Below are positions 52,901 through 59,214 of a stretch of DNA of 64,000 nucleotides, piece by piece. Below the pieces are notes generated by a model, which was not told where the DNA came from, did no database searches, and was given only the letters and a program-made list of their open reading frames with translations. This DNA is from an uncultured Saprospiraceae bacterium. GTDB taxonomy: Bacteria > Bacteroidota > Bacteroidia > Chitinophagales > Saprospiraceae. The first letter of the stretch is position 1. Each line of letters opens with the position of its first letter. Where the stretch lies: NCBI GenBank assembly GCA_937926205.1, contig CALEYL010000040.1, positions 54,428 through 118,427 on the forward strand. The letters are read 5' to 3'. A program made the translations under genes and the position numbers.

Positions 52901-54950
52901 CGCAAATCGAAGCCGGGTTGGCCGTTGCATTGGCCGTCGGAGGCGCACTGGGATTTAAAGTTACGGTTGCATTATCCATACAACCGCCATTCGTTTGGGT
53001 AACCGTCACAGAGTAAGTGCCCGGCGCTAAATTTACCACTGAAGAACCACTCAGGGAAGGGGGATTCCAAACGTATGTATACCCCGGGCCAAAGGGTGTA
53101 ACATTGATTGCGCCGTTATTTTGACCACAGGATGGTTGTGATGCAGACATATTAACCATGATGGGTGAACTCGGATCCAGCGTTACCGTCACATCGTCTG
53201 TGCACCCGGTTGCTGTTTCCGTGACAGTGACGGTATAAGTTCCAGGGGCAAGATTGGTCGGGTTGGGGCCAAAGACCGATGCCGGACTCCAAACATAGGT
53301 ATGCCCCCCGCTGGAAGGTGAAACACTGATAGAACCATTATTGATGCCGCAGGTTGGTTGCGTGGGCGTGGCAACGGCAGTTAATGGCGTTGAAGGGTTT
53401 AAGGTAACGGAGGTATTGGCCATACACCCGCTGGCTGTTTCGGTTATGGTAACGGAATAGGAACCCGGACCTAAATTCATTGGATTAGAGCCACTTAATG
53501 AAGCGGGATTCCAAACATACGTATACCCGGCGCCTGAAGGTGAAACACTGATCGAACCATTATTTAAACCACAGGTTGGCTGAGTTGCTGTTGCGACCGG
53601 GGTGATTGTCGTACTGGGATTGAGTGTTACGGTTGCAGTAGACATACACCCGGTAGCTGTTTGTGTAACCGTTACTGAATAAGTGCCGGGTGCGAGATTA
53701 GTCGGGTTAGAGCCACTTACCGATGCCGGGTTCCAGGTAAATGTATACCCGGCTCCGGAGGGAGACACACTGATAGAGCCGTTGTTTTGCGAACAAGTGG
53801 GTTGCGTTGGCGTGGCAGCAGCGGTGATTGTCGTACTGGGATTGAGCGTGACAGATGCCGTCCCTACGCAGCCTGTAGCCGTTTGAGTGACGGTGATGGT
53901 ATAAGTCCCCGGGGCCAGGTTGGTTGGATTTGAACCGCTCACCGAAGCAGGATTCCAGACATAGGTATAGCCCGCCCCAGAGGGAGACACACTGATAGAG
54001 CCATTGTTCATGGCGCAGGTAGGTTGTGTCGGGGTGGCTGTAACCGTAAGCGCCGTGCTTGGGTTTAGCGTCACCGTGGTGCTGCCGATACAACCCGTAG
54101 CTGTCGCGGTGACAGTCACCGAGTAAGTGCCAGGAGCAAGATTAGTCGGATTAGAACCGCTCACAGAAGCAGGATTCCAGACATAGGTATAGCCTGCACC
54201 GGAGGGCATTACGTTGATAGAGCCATTGTTCAGGTTACAGGAAGGTTGCGTTGCCGTTGCTGAAGCTGTGAGCGAGCAACCCATGCAGCTGCCATCATCC
54301 ACATTGGCGGCAGGATTGTAATTAGACGAAAGGGGGTTGGTACATCCACAAACAATCGGCGTTGGAAAATTTAAAGAAATATTTTGAGCAACGCCGGAGT
54401 CTCCGAAAGCATGGTCCCCGATACATATTTGCGCCGTAATAAGGCCGGGTGGGCAGCCTGCCCACAAAGAAGCAAAAGAATTGATGCCTGGTGTTCCTAC
54501 TCCGCAAGCGTCATCAGCTGTTATACCATACGTGCCTCCTCCTACAGCGATGCCGTTTTCCGGATCAACGCTGCTGTTATCCGTAAAAATTACCTGAGCA
54601 GGAGAACCGGGTGAACCAATATCAGCCCCATTTCCAAATGGCGCCCCTCCTGCACAATTGCCTACCGCCCCGGGGCGCTGCATGATGTTCAGGGTATTGC
54701 CACATGCATTTATGAACAAGTCTAAATCTCCCTGAAAAGTATGTTGCAACAACATCGTCAATCCCGTCGGATAACCCGTCATTGCCGGGTCAAACTTCAG
54801 GGTCACGCAATAAGCTGTTGCCGGGTTGCCATTTACGGGTGTGGACATGTCGGGCAAAGAAATGCTCGGGTTGACACATTGCCCGATCAGTTCAACATTG
54901 ATCAGCAACAGGAAGAAGAGCAAAAAAGATGGGTGTAATAATTTGTTCAT
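43905..54950 (-). CDS. Giant type IX-secreted repeat adhesin, 3681 residues
   Basis: Signal peptide at 1-24, then a proprotein-convertase P-like domain (about 25-200: LQHTFQGDLDLFINACGN, NISLNFPTP) and a CTNPLSSNYNPAANVDDGSC calcium-type linker. Six SprB-like repeats of about 74 residues follow (about 229-672: QPTCxxNNGSISVSPSGAGYTYVWNP). Next are 34 Ig-like units of about 70 residues (about 673-3072), each with one Cys in the CxGxxxxL block, GGGTYxWSTGQSG and TTTYxVTVTNNGC. Mixed beta domains fill about 3073-3590, and the CHU_C sorting domain closes the protein (VPNAFSPNGDGINDVLMV, FDIYDRWGESVF, DVYVYYMRV, GDVMLAR). SprB-type proteins are gliding and attachment adhesins; a role in adhesion or gliding is inferred. 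The spaced cysteine pair per unit suggests intradomain disulfides. Confidence 0.93.
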   Translation of the reverse strand: MNKLLHPSFLLFFLLLINVELIGQCVNPSISLPDMSTPVNGNPATAYCVTLKFDPAMTGYPTGLTMLLQHTFQGDLDLFINACGNTLNIMQRPGAVGNCAGGAPFGNGADIGSPGSPAQVIFTDNSSVDPENGIAVGGGTYGITADDACGVGTPGINSFASLWAGCPPGLITAQICIGDHAFGDSGVAQNISLNFPTPIVCGCTNPLSSNYNPAANVDDGSCMGCSLTASATATQPSCNLNNGSINVMPSGAGYTYVWNPASVSGSNPTNLAPGTYSVTVTATATGCIGSTTVTLNPSTALTVTATPTQPTCAMNNGSISVSPSGAGYTYVWNPASVSGSNPTNLAPGTYTITVTQTATGCVGTASVTLNPSTTITAAATPTQPTCSQNNGSISVSPSGAGYTFTWNPASVSGSNPTNLAPGTYSVTVTQTATGCMSTATVTLNPSTTITPVATATQPTCGLNNGSISVSPSGAGYTYVWNPASLSGSNPMNLGPGSYSVTITETASGCMANTSVTLNPSTPLTAVATPTQPTCGINNGSISVSPSSGGHTYVWSPASVFGPNPTNLAPGTYTVTVTETATGCTDDVTVTLDPSSPIMVNMSASQPSCGQNNGAINVTPFGPGYTYVWNPPSLSGSSVVNLAPGTYSVTVTQTNGGCMDNATVTLNPSAPPTANATANPASICVGGSTQLTATGGGTYMWSTGQTGATIMVSPASTTTYSVTVNNNGCAAVGNVTVTVNSVTAGASANPATACPGAAVQLTGTGGGTYMWSTGQSGATITVNPAATTTYTVTVTNNGCTDVANVMVTVNTVTATASANPLVACSGDPVQLTATGGGTYMWSTGQSGATVTVNPTTTTTYSVTVTNNGCTDVADVTVTINSATATATASPDIICAGDPTVLTATGGGTYLWNTGQTGASINVAPGATTTYSVTVTNNGCTDVAGVLVSVTTVNASAVANPNPICEGESAVLSASGGGTYVWSTGQSGPDITVSPLATTPYMVTVTNNGCSAVSTINVVVNTVNASATANPNPVCEGSSATLNASGGGTYMWSTGQSGSTVSVSPATTTTYSVTVTNNGCTDVANVTLSVNSVTAAASAAPATVCSGSTSTLTATGGGTYMWSTGQSGASITVNPTATTTYMVTVTNNGCTDVANVTVNVTTVTAQASASPAAICEGATTQLTATGGGTYSWSTGQIGASITVGPTATTTYMVTVTNNGCTDVASVTVTVNSVNATATANPGTVCPGQPVQLNATGGGTYLWSTGQTNATINSVIGSTTTFSVTVTNSGCSDVATVTVNVNSVVATATASPSSICPGLSTDLTATGGGTYLWSTGQSGATITVSPATTTTYMVTVSNMGCTNVAQVTVTVSGALTPAVSASPATVCPGQSTTLTASGGTSYMWGGGESGATITVSPTSTTTYTVTATNNGCTGTADVTVIVDPSLTATAMASPGTVCAGASTTLSATGGGTYVWSTGQNGMNIMVSPTATTTYSVTVSNNGCMGTADVTVNVTPLPTPGVTAMPPTICTGEMTQLTATGGGTYMWSNSQIGSSITVAPTSTTTYTVTVTNNGCSASADVTVTVNPLPTPTAAANPATICAGNTAELSATGGGTYIWSDAQTGSPITVNPFGTTTYTVTVTNNGCSATASTTVTVTPLPVVSASAAPAAICAGQSSVLMATGGGTYQWSSGQSGASITVNPVATTTYTVTVTNNGCTGTADVTLTVNDLPAPTAAASPAAICAGQSTTLSAVGGGTYVWSNGQSGASITVSPSATTTYTVTATNSGCTGTADVTVTVNSTMATASAIPATICPGLTSVLSAVGGGTYVWSTGQSGASISVTPAVTTTYLVTVTNNGCTDIAQVTVNVENNLSATASASPNVVCQGQSSLLSATGGGTYAWSNGMSSASISVTPPATTTYTVTVTNNGCTGTADVTVVVNPQPFPTATASPAAICSGQASTLNASGGGTYIWSSGQSGASVVVTPPVTTIYTVTVTNNGCTATADVTVVVNPLPQPSITASPTTICEGQSTTLTATGGGVYNWSNGQSGAIIVVSPGATSLFSVTATNNGCTGTTDVLVTVNATTASATANPSTICPGLTSVLTATGGGAYLWSTGQSGATISVTPTATTTYTVTVTNNGCTDVASVTVNVQNNLVATASASQSTLCIGQSTTLSATGGGTYAWSNGMSGANITVTPSTTTTYDVTVTNSGCTGTASVTVTVNPLPVVTATASQATVCAGQSTTLTATGGGTYQWSNGMSGSSVSVSPASTNTYTVTVTSNGCTATANITVTVNPVPVPTATASPATICAGQASTLVATGGGTYQWSTGQSGASISVMPLNTTTYTVTVTNNGCTETASLDLVVNPLPVPVATATPGVLCAGASATLNASGGNTYLWSTGQTGSSVTVTPAATTTYAVTATSNGCSANTTVNVVVNSTSATAVADLSTICPGLSTNITAGGGGSYLWSTGETSAVISVSPSQATTYTVTVTNNGCTDVASVNVMVSSVLIPTVSASPAVVCPGQTTTLSASGGSMYAWNTGGSGSSITVSPLTTTTYSVTITNNNCTGSADVTVTVDANLNTTAIASPDTLCAGQSAVLTATGGGIYQWNDGQSGASVTVTPANTTTYSVTVSNNGCMGSSTVTVVVLPLPQPTIVASADVLCLGESTTLTASGGDTYLWNDGQMGPSVVVSPITSTSYSVTANKDGCIGTESIDIVVNPLPTPNVTASPAALCPGQSSTLTAIGGDTYLWSGGQNGASIVVTPAATATYSVTATQNGCEGTANVTVTVNPLPTPTVVANPGTLCAGQSTTLTASGGNTYVWSNGQSGASIVVTPAATNTFSVTATDSNGCEGIASVTVTVNPLPVPSATANPSLICAGESTMLSASGGDTYLWNTGDTGTSVQVSPATTTLYSVTVTSLGCSAVTSVNVLVNPLPTAFADPDTICVGESAVLSASGGDLYQWNTGQSGNMITVSPVVTTTYSVTVTDEGCQAIVPVTVTVNPLPVPVILAAPLVICRGESSTLSATGGTSFAWSTGGSGASISVSPLATASYAVTATENGCVGTSQITVLVSQPPFAVVTPTATVCNGPGGPATLNFSTLVTGGDFGGSWTDVQNSGATGALPSLDFTGVTPGIYVFRYTTQNASAPCVNVSYEVNVEVVFCNCPSVATLGGGPLCNAGGMLDLTTLQQTTEPGNWMIVVAPAGNLPATISNGVFNAANADAGVYEVRFTLDDSPPAGCPVFSTQLISVEASLSAGIPEPVEHICFGENEIFNLFDLLQGEDTGGLWTETSAVPSGGGAFQAGAGTFDVTNQQAANYRFRYLLDSGGACPSDEAFVAINIEPLPVAKAGADQVLDCDITEVNLNGSGSSTGNNISYLWTSTDGSILSGGNTLTPLVNAAGIYRLLVTNTTYGCKATDEAVVSANNTPPQGVLVQSQDPICHNESNGSISFGAVTGGSPPYLYSINNRPFVLNPNFVGLNSGTYTLEVEDANGCRWQSEVTLENPPALVVDAGPDITIFYGDSTELRAEAIPLNGAFVYSWTPADNLACSFCPQTTVRPDSSTLYQVLVTDENGCQDSDQVLVRVRVRRDVYVPNAFSPNGDGINDVLMVYAGEGVEKILEFDIYDRWGESVFYVAKFPPNNPLYGWNGIFRNKPAPLDVYVYYMRVLYKDGEEKLFKGDVMLAR
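45735..52934 (-). repeat. 34 tandem Ig-like units (about 210-213 bp each) inside the giant adhesin gene
   Basis: Counted from the translation between ANATANPASICVGG and the final VISQPPF-like end. The DNA of the units diverges at synonymous sites but keeps conserved patches such as the codons of GGGTY (GGTACCGCCGCC-type text on the plus strand). Two subtypes alternate: one ending TDVANVTVTVNSVT, one ending TGTADVTVTVNPLP. Confidence 0.9.
52935..54266 (-). repeat. Six SprB-like repeats (about 222 bp each)
   Basis: Each unit reads roughly Q-P-T-C-x-x-N-N-G-S-I-S-V-S-P, YTYVWNPAS, NLAPGTYSVTVT and GCxxxxxVTLNPS. They lie between the N-terminal P-like domain and the Ig-like array. Confidence 0.85.
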
Positions 54951-55272
54951 AATCCAAGGTCAGTTGTCATGAATGGGTAATTCCTCAATACAAGGATACT
55001 CCTGAACCAGTCTTAAAGAAAAAATAGGTTTCCGAGCGGGAATAATATCCTGCCGGAATGTAATAAATCACCTGCTAACAAGCTGGTTATTTCGGAGCGC
55101 GGGAATTCTGAGGTAAGCGATGACCTCGGAGTGGATTTATATCAGAGAGAAGAGTGTAAATCGGACTGGAAAGATAAGTATTCCCGGAATGAGAAAGCAG
55201 TTGGCGTTTTTATTTTTTCAGGAAATTTCACATTGGTCATTTGCCCGGCAATATCTACATTTCAATAGCAAA
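54951..55272. other. Intergenic region upstream of the giant adhesin
   Basis: 322 bp with no gene recognised. A TATCCTTG (minus strand 54998-54991), one base off TAnnTTTG, lies 40 bp before the adhesin ATG and may be its -7 element. No -33 element, hairpin or RNA was identified. Confidence 0.35.
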
Positions 55273-55788
55273 TCATCGGCCAAGAAAGGATTGGGTAGCA
55301 GCAATGGCATTGTCCAGTCGCCTTGCATCTTTTCCGTTGATTACCAAAAAGTTGGCATTCATTTCTTCAAGCGCATTTTTATATTTAAGGAACAGGATCT
55401 CCCGCTCGTTGGGGTGTTCACGCAAAGGATCGCTTTCCCAGGGCAGGTCTATATCACAGAGTAAATAGAGGTCATAGTGTCGCTCTTTTAATTGCGATTC
55501 TATCCAGGGATCACAAAAGCCATATTTATGTTCCATCCAGATTTTGGGAACCAGCAATGCCGTGTCGCAAAAAAGAAGTCCTTTAGCGTGTTTTTCCCAA
55601 ACAGCCTCCCAGGCCACTTGTCCGCGGGCAATGTGAACAACGTCTTCAGCAGAATAAGGATATGGCAGATAATTGAGGTAAGGGCGCGCATATTCCGGCA
55701 CCCATAAGGTACCGGAATATGCCGCCAATTCACGGGCTAATGTTGACTTGCCCGTAGACTCAGGCCCGGTGACGACTATTTTAACCAC
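55273..55788 (-). CDS. NadR-like P-loop kinase (ribosylnicotinamide kinase-type domain)
   Basis: 171 residues. Walker A GPESTGKSTL (8-17) and PEYARPYL are hallmarks of the NadR C-terminal kinase domain; LLFCDTALL supplies the Walker B-like Asp; DIDLPWESDPLREHP is the lid region. The nucleotidyltransferase and HTH parts of full NadR are absent. It probably phosphorylates nicotinamide riboside or a similar small molecule. GTG start: the stop codon of the upstream LamG gene overlaps it by one base (TAGTG), so translation of the two is likely coupled, an odd partnership. Confidence 0.8.
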   Translation of the reverse strand: MVKIVVTGPESTGKSTLARELAAYSGTLWVPEYARPYLNYLPYPYSAEDVVHIARGQVAWEAVWEKHAKGLLFCDTALLVPKIWMEHKYGFCDPWIESQLKERHYDLYLLCDIDLPWESDPLREHPNEREILFLKYKNALEEMNANFLVINGKDARRLDNAIAATQSFLGR

Positions 55789-56999
55789 TAACGCAGCAGG
55801 GTAATGTCCCCTTTTTTCTGAAACTGCATATCGCTTTCCTTGATTTTATAGTTCAGGACATAAACATATACATCAGAGGGTTGTGCTTCGCCGCCAAAGT
55901 CGCCATCCCATCCATTCGCCGCATTTTGCGACCTGAATATTTCTTTACCCCAGCGGTTGAAAATCTGCAAATCAAATTCTACAAATACACAATCATTAAG
56001 TACCCTGAAGACGTCATTTCGTCCATCACCGTTTGGTGTAAATGCCTTTGGCGCCAGAGGGTCGCAGGGACAGTTTTCCTCTCTTGAAACCTCGAAATTG
56101 TAAGTCACTTTTTGGCCGCAATCGTCGACTACAGCGGTATAATTCCCCCTTTCTGATGCCTCAAAAACCGGATCGGTGGAGTTGTCCTGCCAAAGATAGC
56201 TCGCTGTCGGCCTGCCTTCAAGGGTTACATCCAGCAATACTTTTTTCCCCAGACAAAGCCCTGCAGTGCGGTCTTCATCGCGATCTTCATCGTCAGGGGC
56301 AGCACAATAGGCGCCGGCTTCAGTCTGAGAAAGCGCCCGGTTATAGAAACGAAGGTTGTCTATGCTGCCGTTAAGCGACTGATAATCGACGAAACAGCCT
56401 CCCAGGCAATCCTGATCCTGACCAATGATCAATGCATCGGCAGTAATTTGCAGAGGGCCGCTCAGGGACATTCCAGGGCCAGTTTGAACCCCGTCAATGT
56501 ACAGGTCAACTACGTTATTGAGCCTGACCACCTGCATGCAATACGTTTGCTGAGCATTCAGCGACACACCAGAAATCGCATACGTATTGCCGTTGATCGT
56601 AATCAGGAACACTTCTTCGGATTTGTCGTAGGCCAGTCCCAAAGCTCTTAATTGTGCGGTATTTGCTCCGGTCAGAAGGGTATTAAGCGGCGGTTGGGGA
56701 GACCCCGTGAGGTTGAAAGCCGTGAACCGAACCTGAAAAGCAATGCTGAAATCTGAAAGGCCGTTCAGAAAAGCACCGCTCAAAACCATGGCGGAGCTGT
56801 CGTCTTTAGGAACCTGCAACACATCGCTCAGAGTGGCATTCCCTGAAAGTGTGCCATTATAGGTACTTGATGTGAGGTCATCAGCACAACCGTCAAAGGA
56901 ATAAACAGCGAGCAAGCCCTGATTTAGAGGGTTTTGGCCTTCGAGTGCCAAAGCGAACAATGCCAGAACAAAAACTATTTTGACTTTTAAGGTCATCAT
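55788..56999 (-). CDS. LamG-domain type IX-secreted protein
   Basis: 403 residues from the ATG at 56999; the frame extends upstream to 57056 but this start leads straight into the signal peptide (MMTLKVKIVFVLALFALALEGQ). A LamG/concanavalin-like jelly-roll follows at about 30-230 (LLAVYSFDGCADDLTSSTYNGTLSG, NVVDLYIDGVQTG, GSIDNLRFYNRALSQTE). Then a short PKD-like segment (CLGKKVLLDVTLEGRPTASYLWQDN) and a CHU_C sorting domain (PKAFTPNGDGRNDVFRV, FNRWGKEIFRS, GWDGDFGG, DVYVYVLNY, GDITLLR). LamG domains bind sugars or proteins at the cell surface. Confidence 0.88.
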   Translation of the reverse strand: MMTLKVKIVFVLALFALALEGQNPLNQGLLAVYSFDGCADDLTSSTYNGTLSGNATLSDVLQVPKDDSSAMVLSGAFLNGLSDFSIAFQVRFTAFNLTGSPQPPLNTLLTGANTAQLRALGLAYDKSEEVFLITINGNTYAISGVSLNAQQTYCMQVVRLNNVVDLYIDGVQTGPGMSLSGPLQITADALIIGQDQDCLGGCFVDYQSLNGSIDNLRFYNRALSQTEAGAYCAAPDDEDRDEDRTAGLCLGKKVLLDVTLEGRPTASYLWQDNSTDPVFEASERGNYTAVVDDCGQKVTYNFEVSREENCPCDPLAPKAFTPNGDGRNDVFRVLNDCVFVEFDLQIFNRWGKEIFRSQNAANGWDGDFGGEAQPSDVYVYVLNYKIKESDMQFQKKGDITLLR

Positions 57000-57170
57000 G
57001 GGAAAAACTTTGAGTTGTAGAAATTTAGTTGACGCTTGTTCATATCCACGTTTCATGAACAGACAAGTCCAGTTTCAGAACGACAGATGTGCCCTGAAAT
57101 GTCAAATCGAGCGCAATATTAGCAGAAATTAGCGGTTTGGACAAACCCGGGAGGTAGGTGTACAAATAAA

Positions 57171-57199
57171 AAAGCCCCGACTTGGAAAGTCAGGGCTTT
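57171..57199 (-). terminator. Terminator of the tRNA-like RNA
   Basis: On the minus strand AAAGCCCTGACTT and AAGTCGGGGCTTT pair with one T-G and a 3-nt loop, then TTTATTTG. It begins 4 nt after the acceptor stem of the RNA gene. Confidence 0.85.
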
Positions 57200-57202
57200 A
57201 GC

Positions 57203-57369
57203 TGTAGGGGAAGGATTCGAACCTTCACGAGGCAGTTAGCCATAACACAAACCTGAGTGGTCAACCCTGGTCAGATCCGCGTGAACGGACCCGGCTCTAT
57301 GCTACGTTTATCCTGTTGTTCCTCACCCCCGAGACAAGAGGGTATGGCTGCCTGTTTCATCACCCCACA
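57203..57369 (-). ncRNA. tRNA-like structured RNA of about 167 nt, family not identified
   Basis: On the minus strand the ends pair as a 7-bp acceptor stem, TGTGGGG (57369-57363) with CCCTACA (57209-57203), one G-U. The 3' part is a perfect T arm, GAAGG-TTCGAAT-CCTTC. After a 10-nt D-loop-like TGATGAAACA, GGCAGCCATA pairs with TATGG-CTAA-CTGCC (57244-57231), a 10-bp helix with a 4-nt bulge. It encloses about 98 nt with further hairpins (CCCTC/GGGGG; GGTCCG/CGGATC). This is the tmRNA plan (acceptor, T arm, long P2) but too short and without the tmRNA GGGGCTG ends or ALAA tag. No CCA is encoded. A T-rich terminator follows directly. Confidence 0.72.
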
Positions 57370-57374
57370 GTATT

Positions 57375-57381
57375 CAAAGTA
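57375..57381 (-). promoter_or_regulatory. -7-like element for the tRNA-like RNA
   Basis: TACTTTG (TAnnTTTG with one base fewer) ends 5 nt before the RNA 5' end. A small palindrome TGTCG-aaag-CGACA lies just upstream. The rest of the gap to 57563 is AT-rich and holds nothing else recognisable. Confidence 0.45.
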
Positions 57382-57563
57382 CAATTGTTTTGTCGCTTTC
57401 GACATTACAAATGTACAACAAGCGGATTCATTTTTGCAAATTTTTTTACAAAAAGATTTAAAAAATACATTTCATTCAAAAAAATCAATAAAACATTGAA
57501 TAATTATCAAAAACACAAGATGATCCTCCTTGATAGATGCGAAATTTTCAAACAGGCCAAATA

Positions 57564-59015
57564 TCACCCTATGCCAACTGCCCAACGCATCAATCCGGCG
57601 CAGATGATTGCCCCGTAAGTTCCCAAAGCATAACCCAAAACAGCAAGAAGTACACCTACCGAAGCGAGTGCCGGGCTAAAGGCAGATGCAACAACGGGCG
57701 CTGAAGCAGCACCGCCGACATTGGCCTGACTGCCAACCGCCAGAAAGAAAAATGGCGCACGAATGACCTTTGCCACCACTATCAATATGACGGCATGAAT
57801 GAGCATCCAGATGGCTCCGACAGCAAATAACCCGGGTTTGTTAAAGACATCGCTCAGGTTCATCTGCATGCCAATGGTTGCAACAAGGATGTAAATAAAT
57901 ATACTGCCCCAGCGTGAAGCCCCTACCCCTTCCAGCTCGCGGAATTTGGGTACAAAAGACAACAAAAGACCAAATGTGGTGGCAATCACGACCACCCAGA
58001 AAAAGCTTGAAAGCACGGTACTGAGTCCGTTATCCACCAGAACACCCTGAATATAACCTTGTTTAACGACTTTTTTCGTCACAAATCCCGCATTTCCTCC
58101 GGCTTCACTGATCAATCCTCCTCCCTGGCGTTGCAAAGGTGCCAGCGAATCGTAGCGACTCTGGGTAATCAGTTGAACAGTTGTATCCTGACCGGAAACA
58201 ACATGCTCGCGGTATTCAAAAACACCTTTCGAGCTTTCATTATATGCGTCCAGCGGCTTAATCAGTGCATCCGCGCCCCAGTGTGAAAGGCCAACGCCGC
58301 CAAAAGCGACAGCCAGCATGACAAAAAGCGATTTGGTATCCGGAATGCGGGCAACACTGGCCTGGTAGTCGGAGATTTTTACTTTGATGGCTTCGATTGC
58401 CGAACTGTCGGCTTTTAAAAAACGGTCCATTTTATCAGAAACATTGACCCCGTATAAAAGGACAGCCATCCAGATATTTGCGACGACAATATCGACGACA
58501 ACCATAGAAGCAAAAAGGCTGTTGTCCACGTCATAAATAATTTTCATCGCTGTCTGGTTGGCGCCGCCGCCAATCCAGCTCCCTGCGATGGTGGAAAATC
58601 CGCGCCAGAGTTCATCGGCACTAACCGGCAATACACCGGGCATCACTTTGGCTACAAACAATAAGGCGACCGGCCCCCCAATAATAATCCCAAGCGTTCC
58701 GGCAAGGAACATAATCAGCGCTTTCGGCCCTAACCTCAAGATCATTTTTAAATCCGTGCTGACACAAAGCAGGATCAAACTGGCCGGCAACAAATAACGG
58801 GAAGCAACAAAGTAAAGTTTGGATTCTTCTCCTGATATCAAACCCAGCGGCCAATGCAACACAGCAGGTAAAGCATAGCAAAGAAACAAAGCAGGGACGT
58901 ATCTGTAGAAAGTCTGCCAGCCGCGCGACTTACTGGAGGAAGTCACAAAAACAAAAGCGAGCACGATGATCAGCAGCCCCAGAACAATGGCATCATTGGT
59001 AAAAAATGGTTTCAT
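57564..59015 (-). CDS. DUF819-family multi-pass membrane protein
   Basis: 483 residues with about 11-12 hydrophobic helices. DUF819 (YjcL-like) blocks are present: LLPASLILLCVSTDLKMILRLGPKALIMFLAGTLGIIIGGPVALL, WIGGGANQTAMKIIYDVDNSLFASMVVVD, and SQANVGGAASAPVVASAFSPALASVGVLLAVLGYALGTYGA near the end. A hydrophilic insert at about 240-310 precedes the second half. The two-fold internal arrangement suggests a secondary transporter, but no substrate is known for the family. ATG at 59015. Confidence 0.88.
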   Translation of the reverse strand: MKPFFTNDAIVLGLLIIVLAFVFVTSSSKSRGWQTFYRYVPALFLCYALPAVLHWPLGLISGEESKLYFVASRYLLPASLILLCVSTDLKMILRLGPKALIMFLAGTLGIIIGGPVALLFVAKVMPGVLPVSADELWRGFSTIAGSWIGGGANQTAMKIIYDVDNSLFASMVVVDIVVANIWMAVLLYGVNVSDKMDRFLKADSSAIEAIKVKISDYQASVARIPDTKSLFVMLAVAFGGVGLSHWGADALIKPLDAYNESSKGVFEYREHVVSGQDTTVQLITQSRYDSLAPLQRQGGGLISEAGGNAGFVTKKVVKQGYIQGVLVDNGLSTVLSSFFWVVVIATTFGLLLSFVPKFRELEGVGASRWGSIFIYILVATIGMQMNLSDVFNKPGLFAVGAIWMLIHAVILIVVAKVIRAPFFFLAVGSQANVGGAASAPVVASAFSPALASVGVLLAVLGYALGTYGAIICAGLMRWAVGIG

Positions 59016-59214
59016 ACTTTCTTTGTTAGTGGTCAGATATCACATACCAGGCATCAGACGCTGTATTGCCTAAGTTCGCAAGGATAGATAAAAAAATTGG
59101 CTTATACCAAATCCAGCCTGTTTTTTGATTTGAGGAAATCAGTTTTACAAAGTCCTTGACAGGCGACTGAACAATCGTTAATTTCGCGGCGTTTCTCTGT
59201 CCAAAGCACTGTCC

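Noticed and set aside
45735..54266. CRISPR array or non-coding satellite
   Set aside because: The periodicity is exactly in frame, encodes Ig-like and SprB-like units and lies within one open frame with signal peptide and sorting domain.
57203..57369. Ordinary tRNA (Leu-like D arm TG-ATG-AAACAGGCAGC-CAT, anticodon arm CCCTC-TTGTCTC-GGGGG)
   Set aside because: The putative anticodon would be GTC with a pyrimidine at position 37 and a variable region of about 95 nt. The 10-bp helix GGCAGCCATA/TATGG-CTAA-CTGCC competes with the D and anticodon arms and fits better.
57203..57369. tmRNA (ssrA)
   Set aside because: Too short, no GGGGCTG...CAGCTCC ends, no G3-U70, no tag ending ALAA; only the overall plan is shared.
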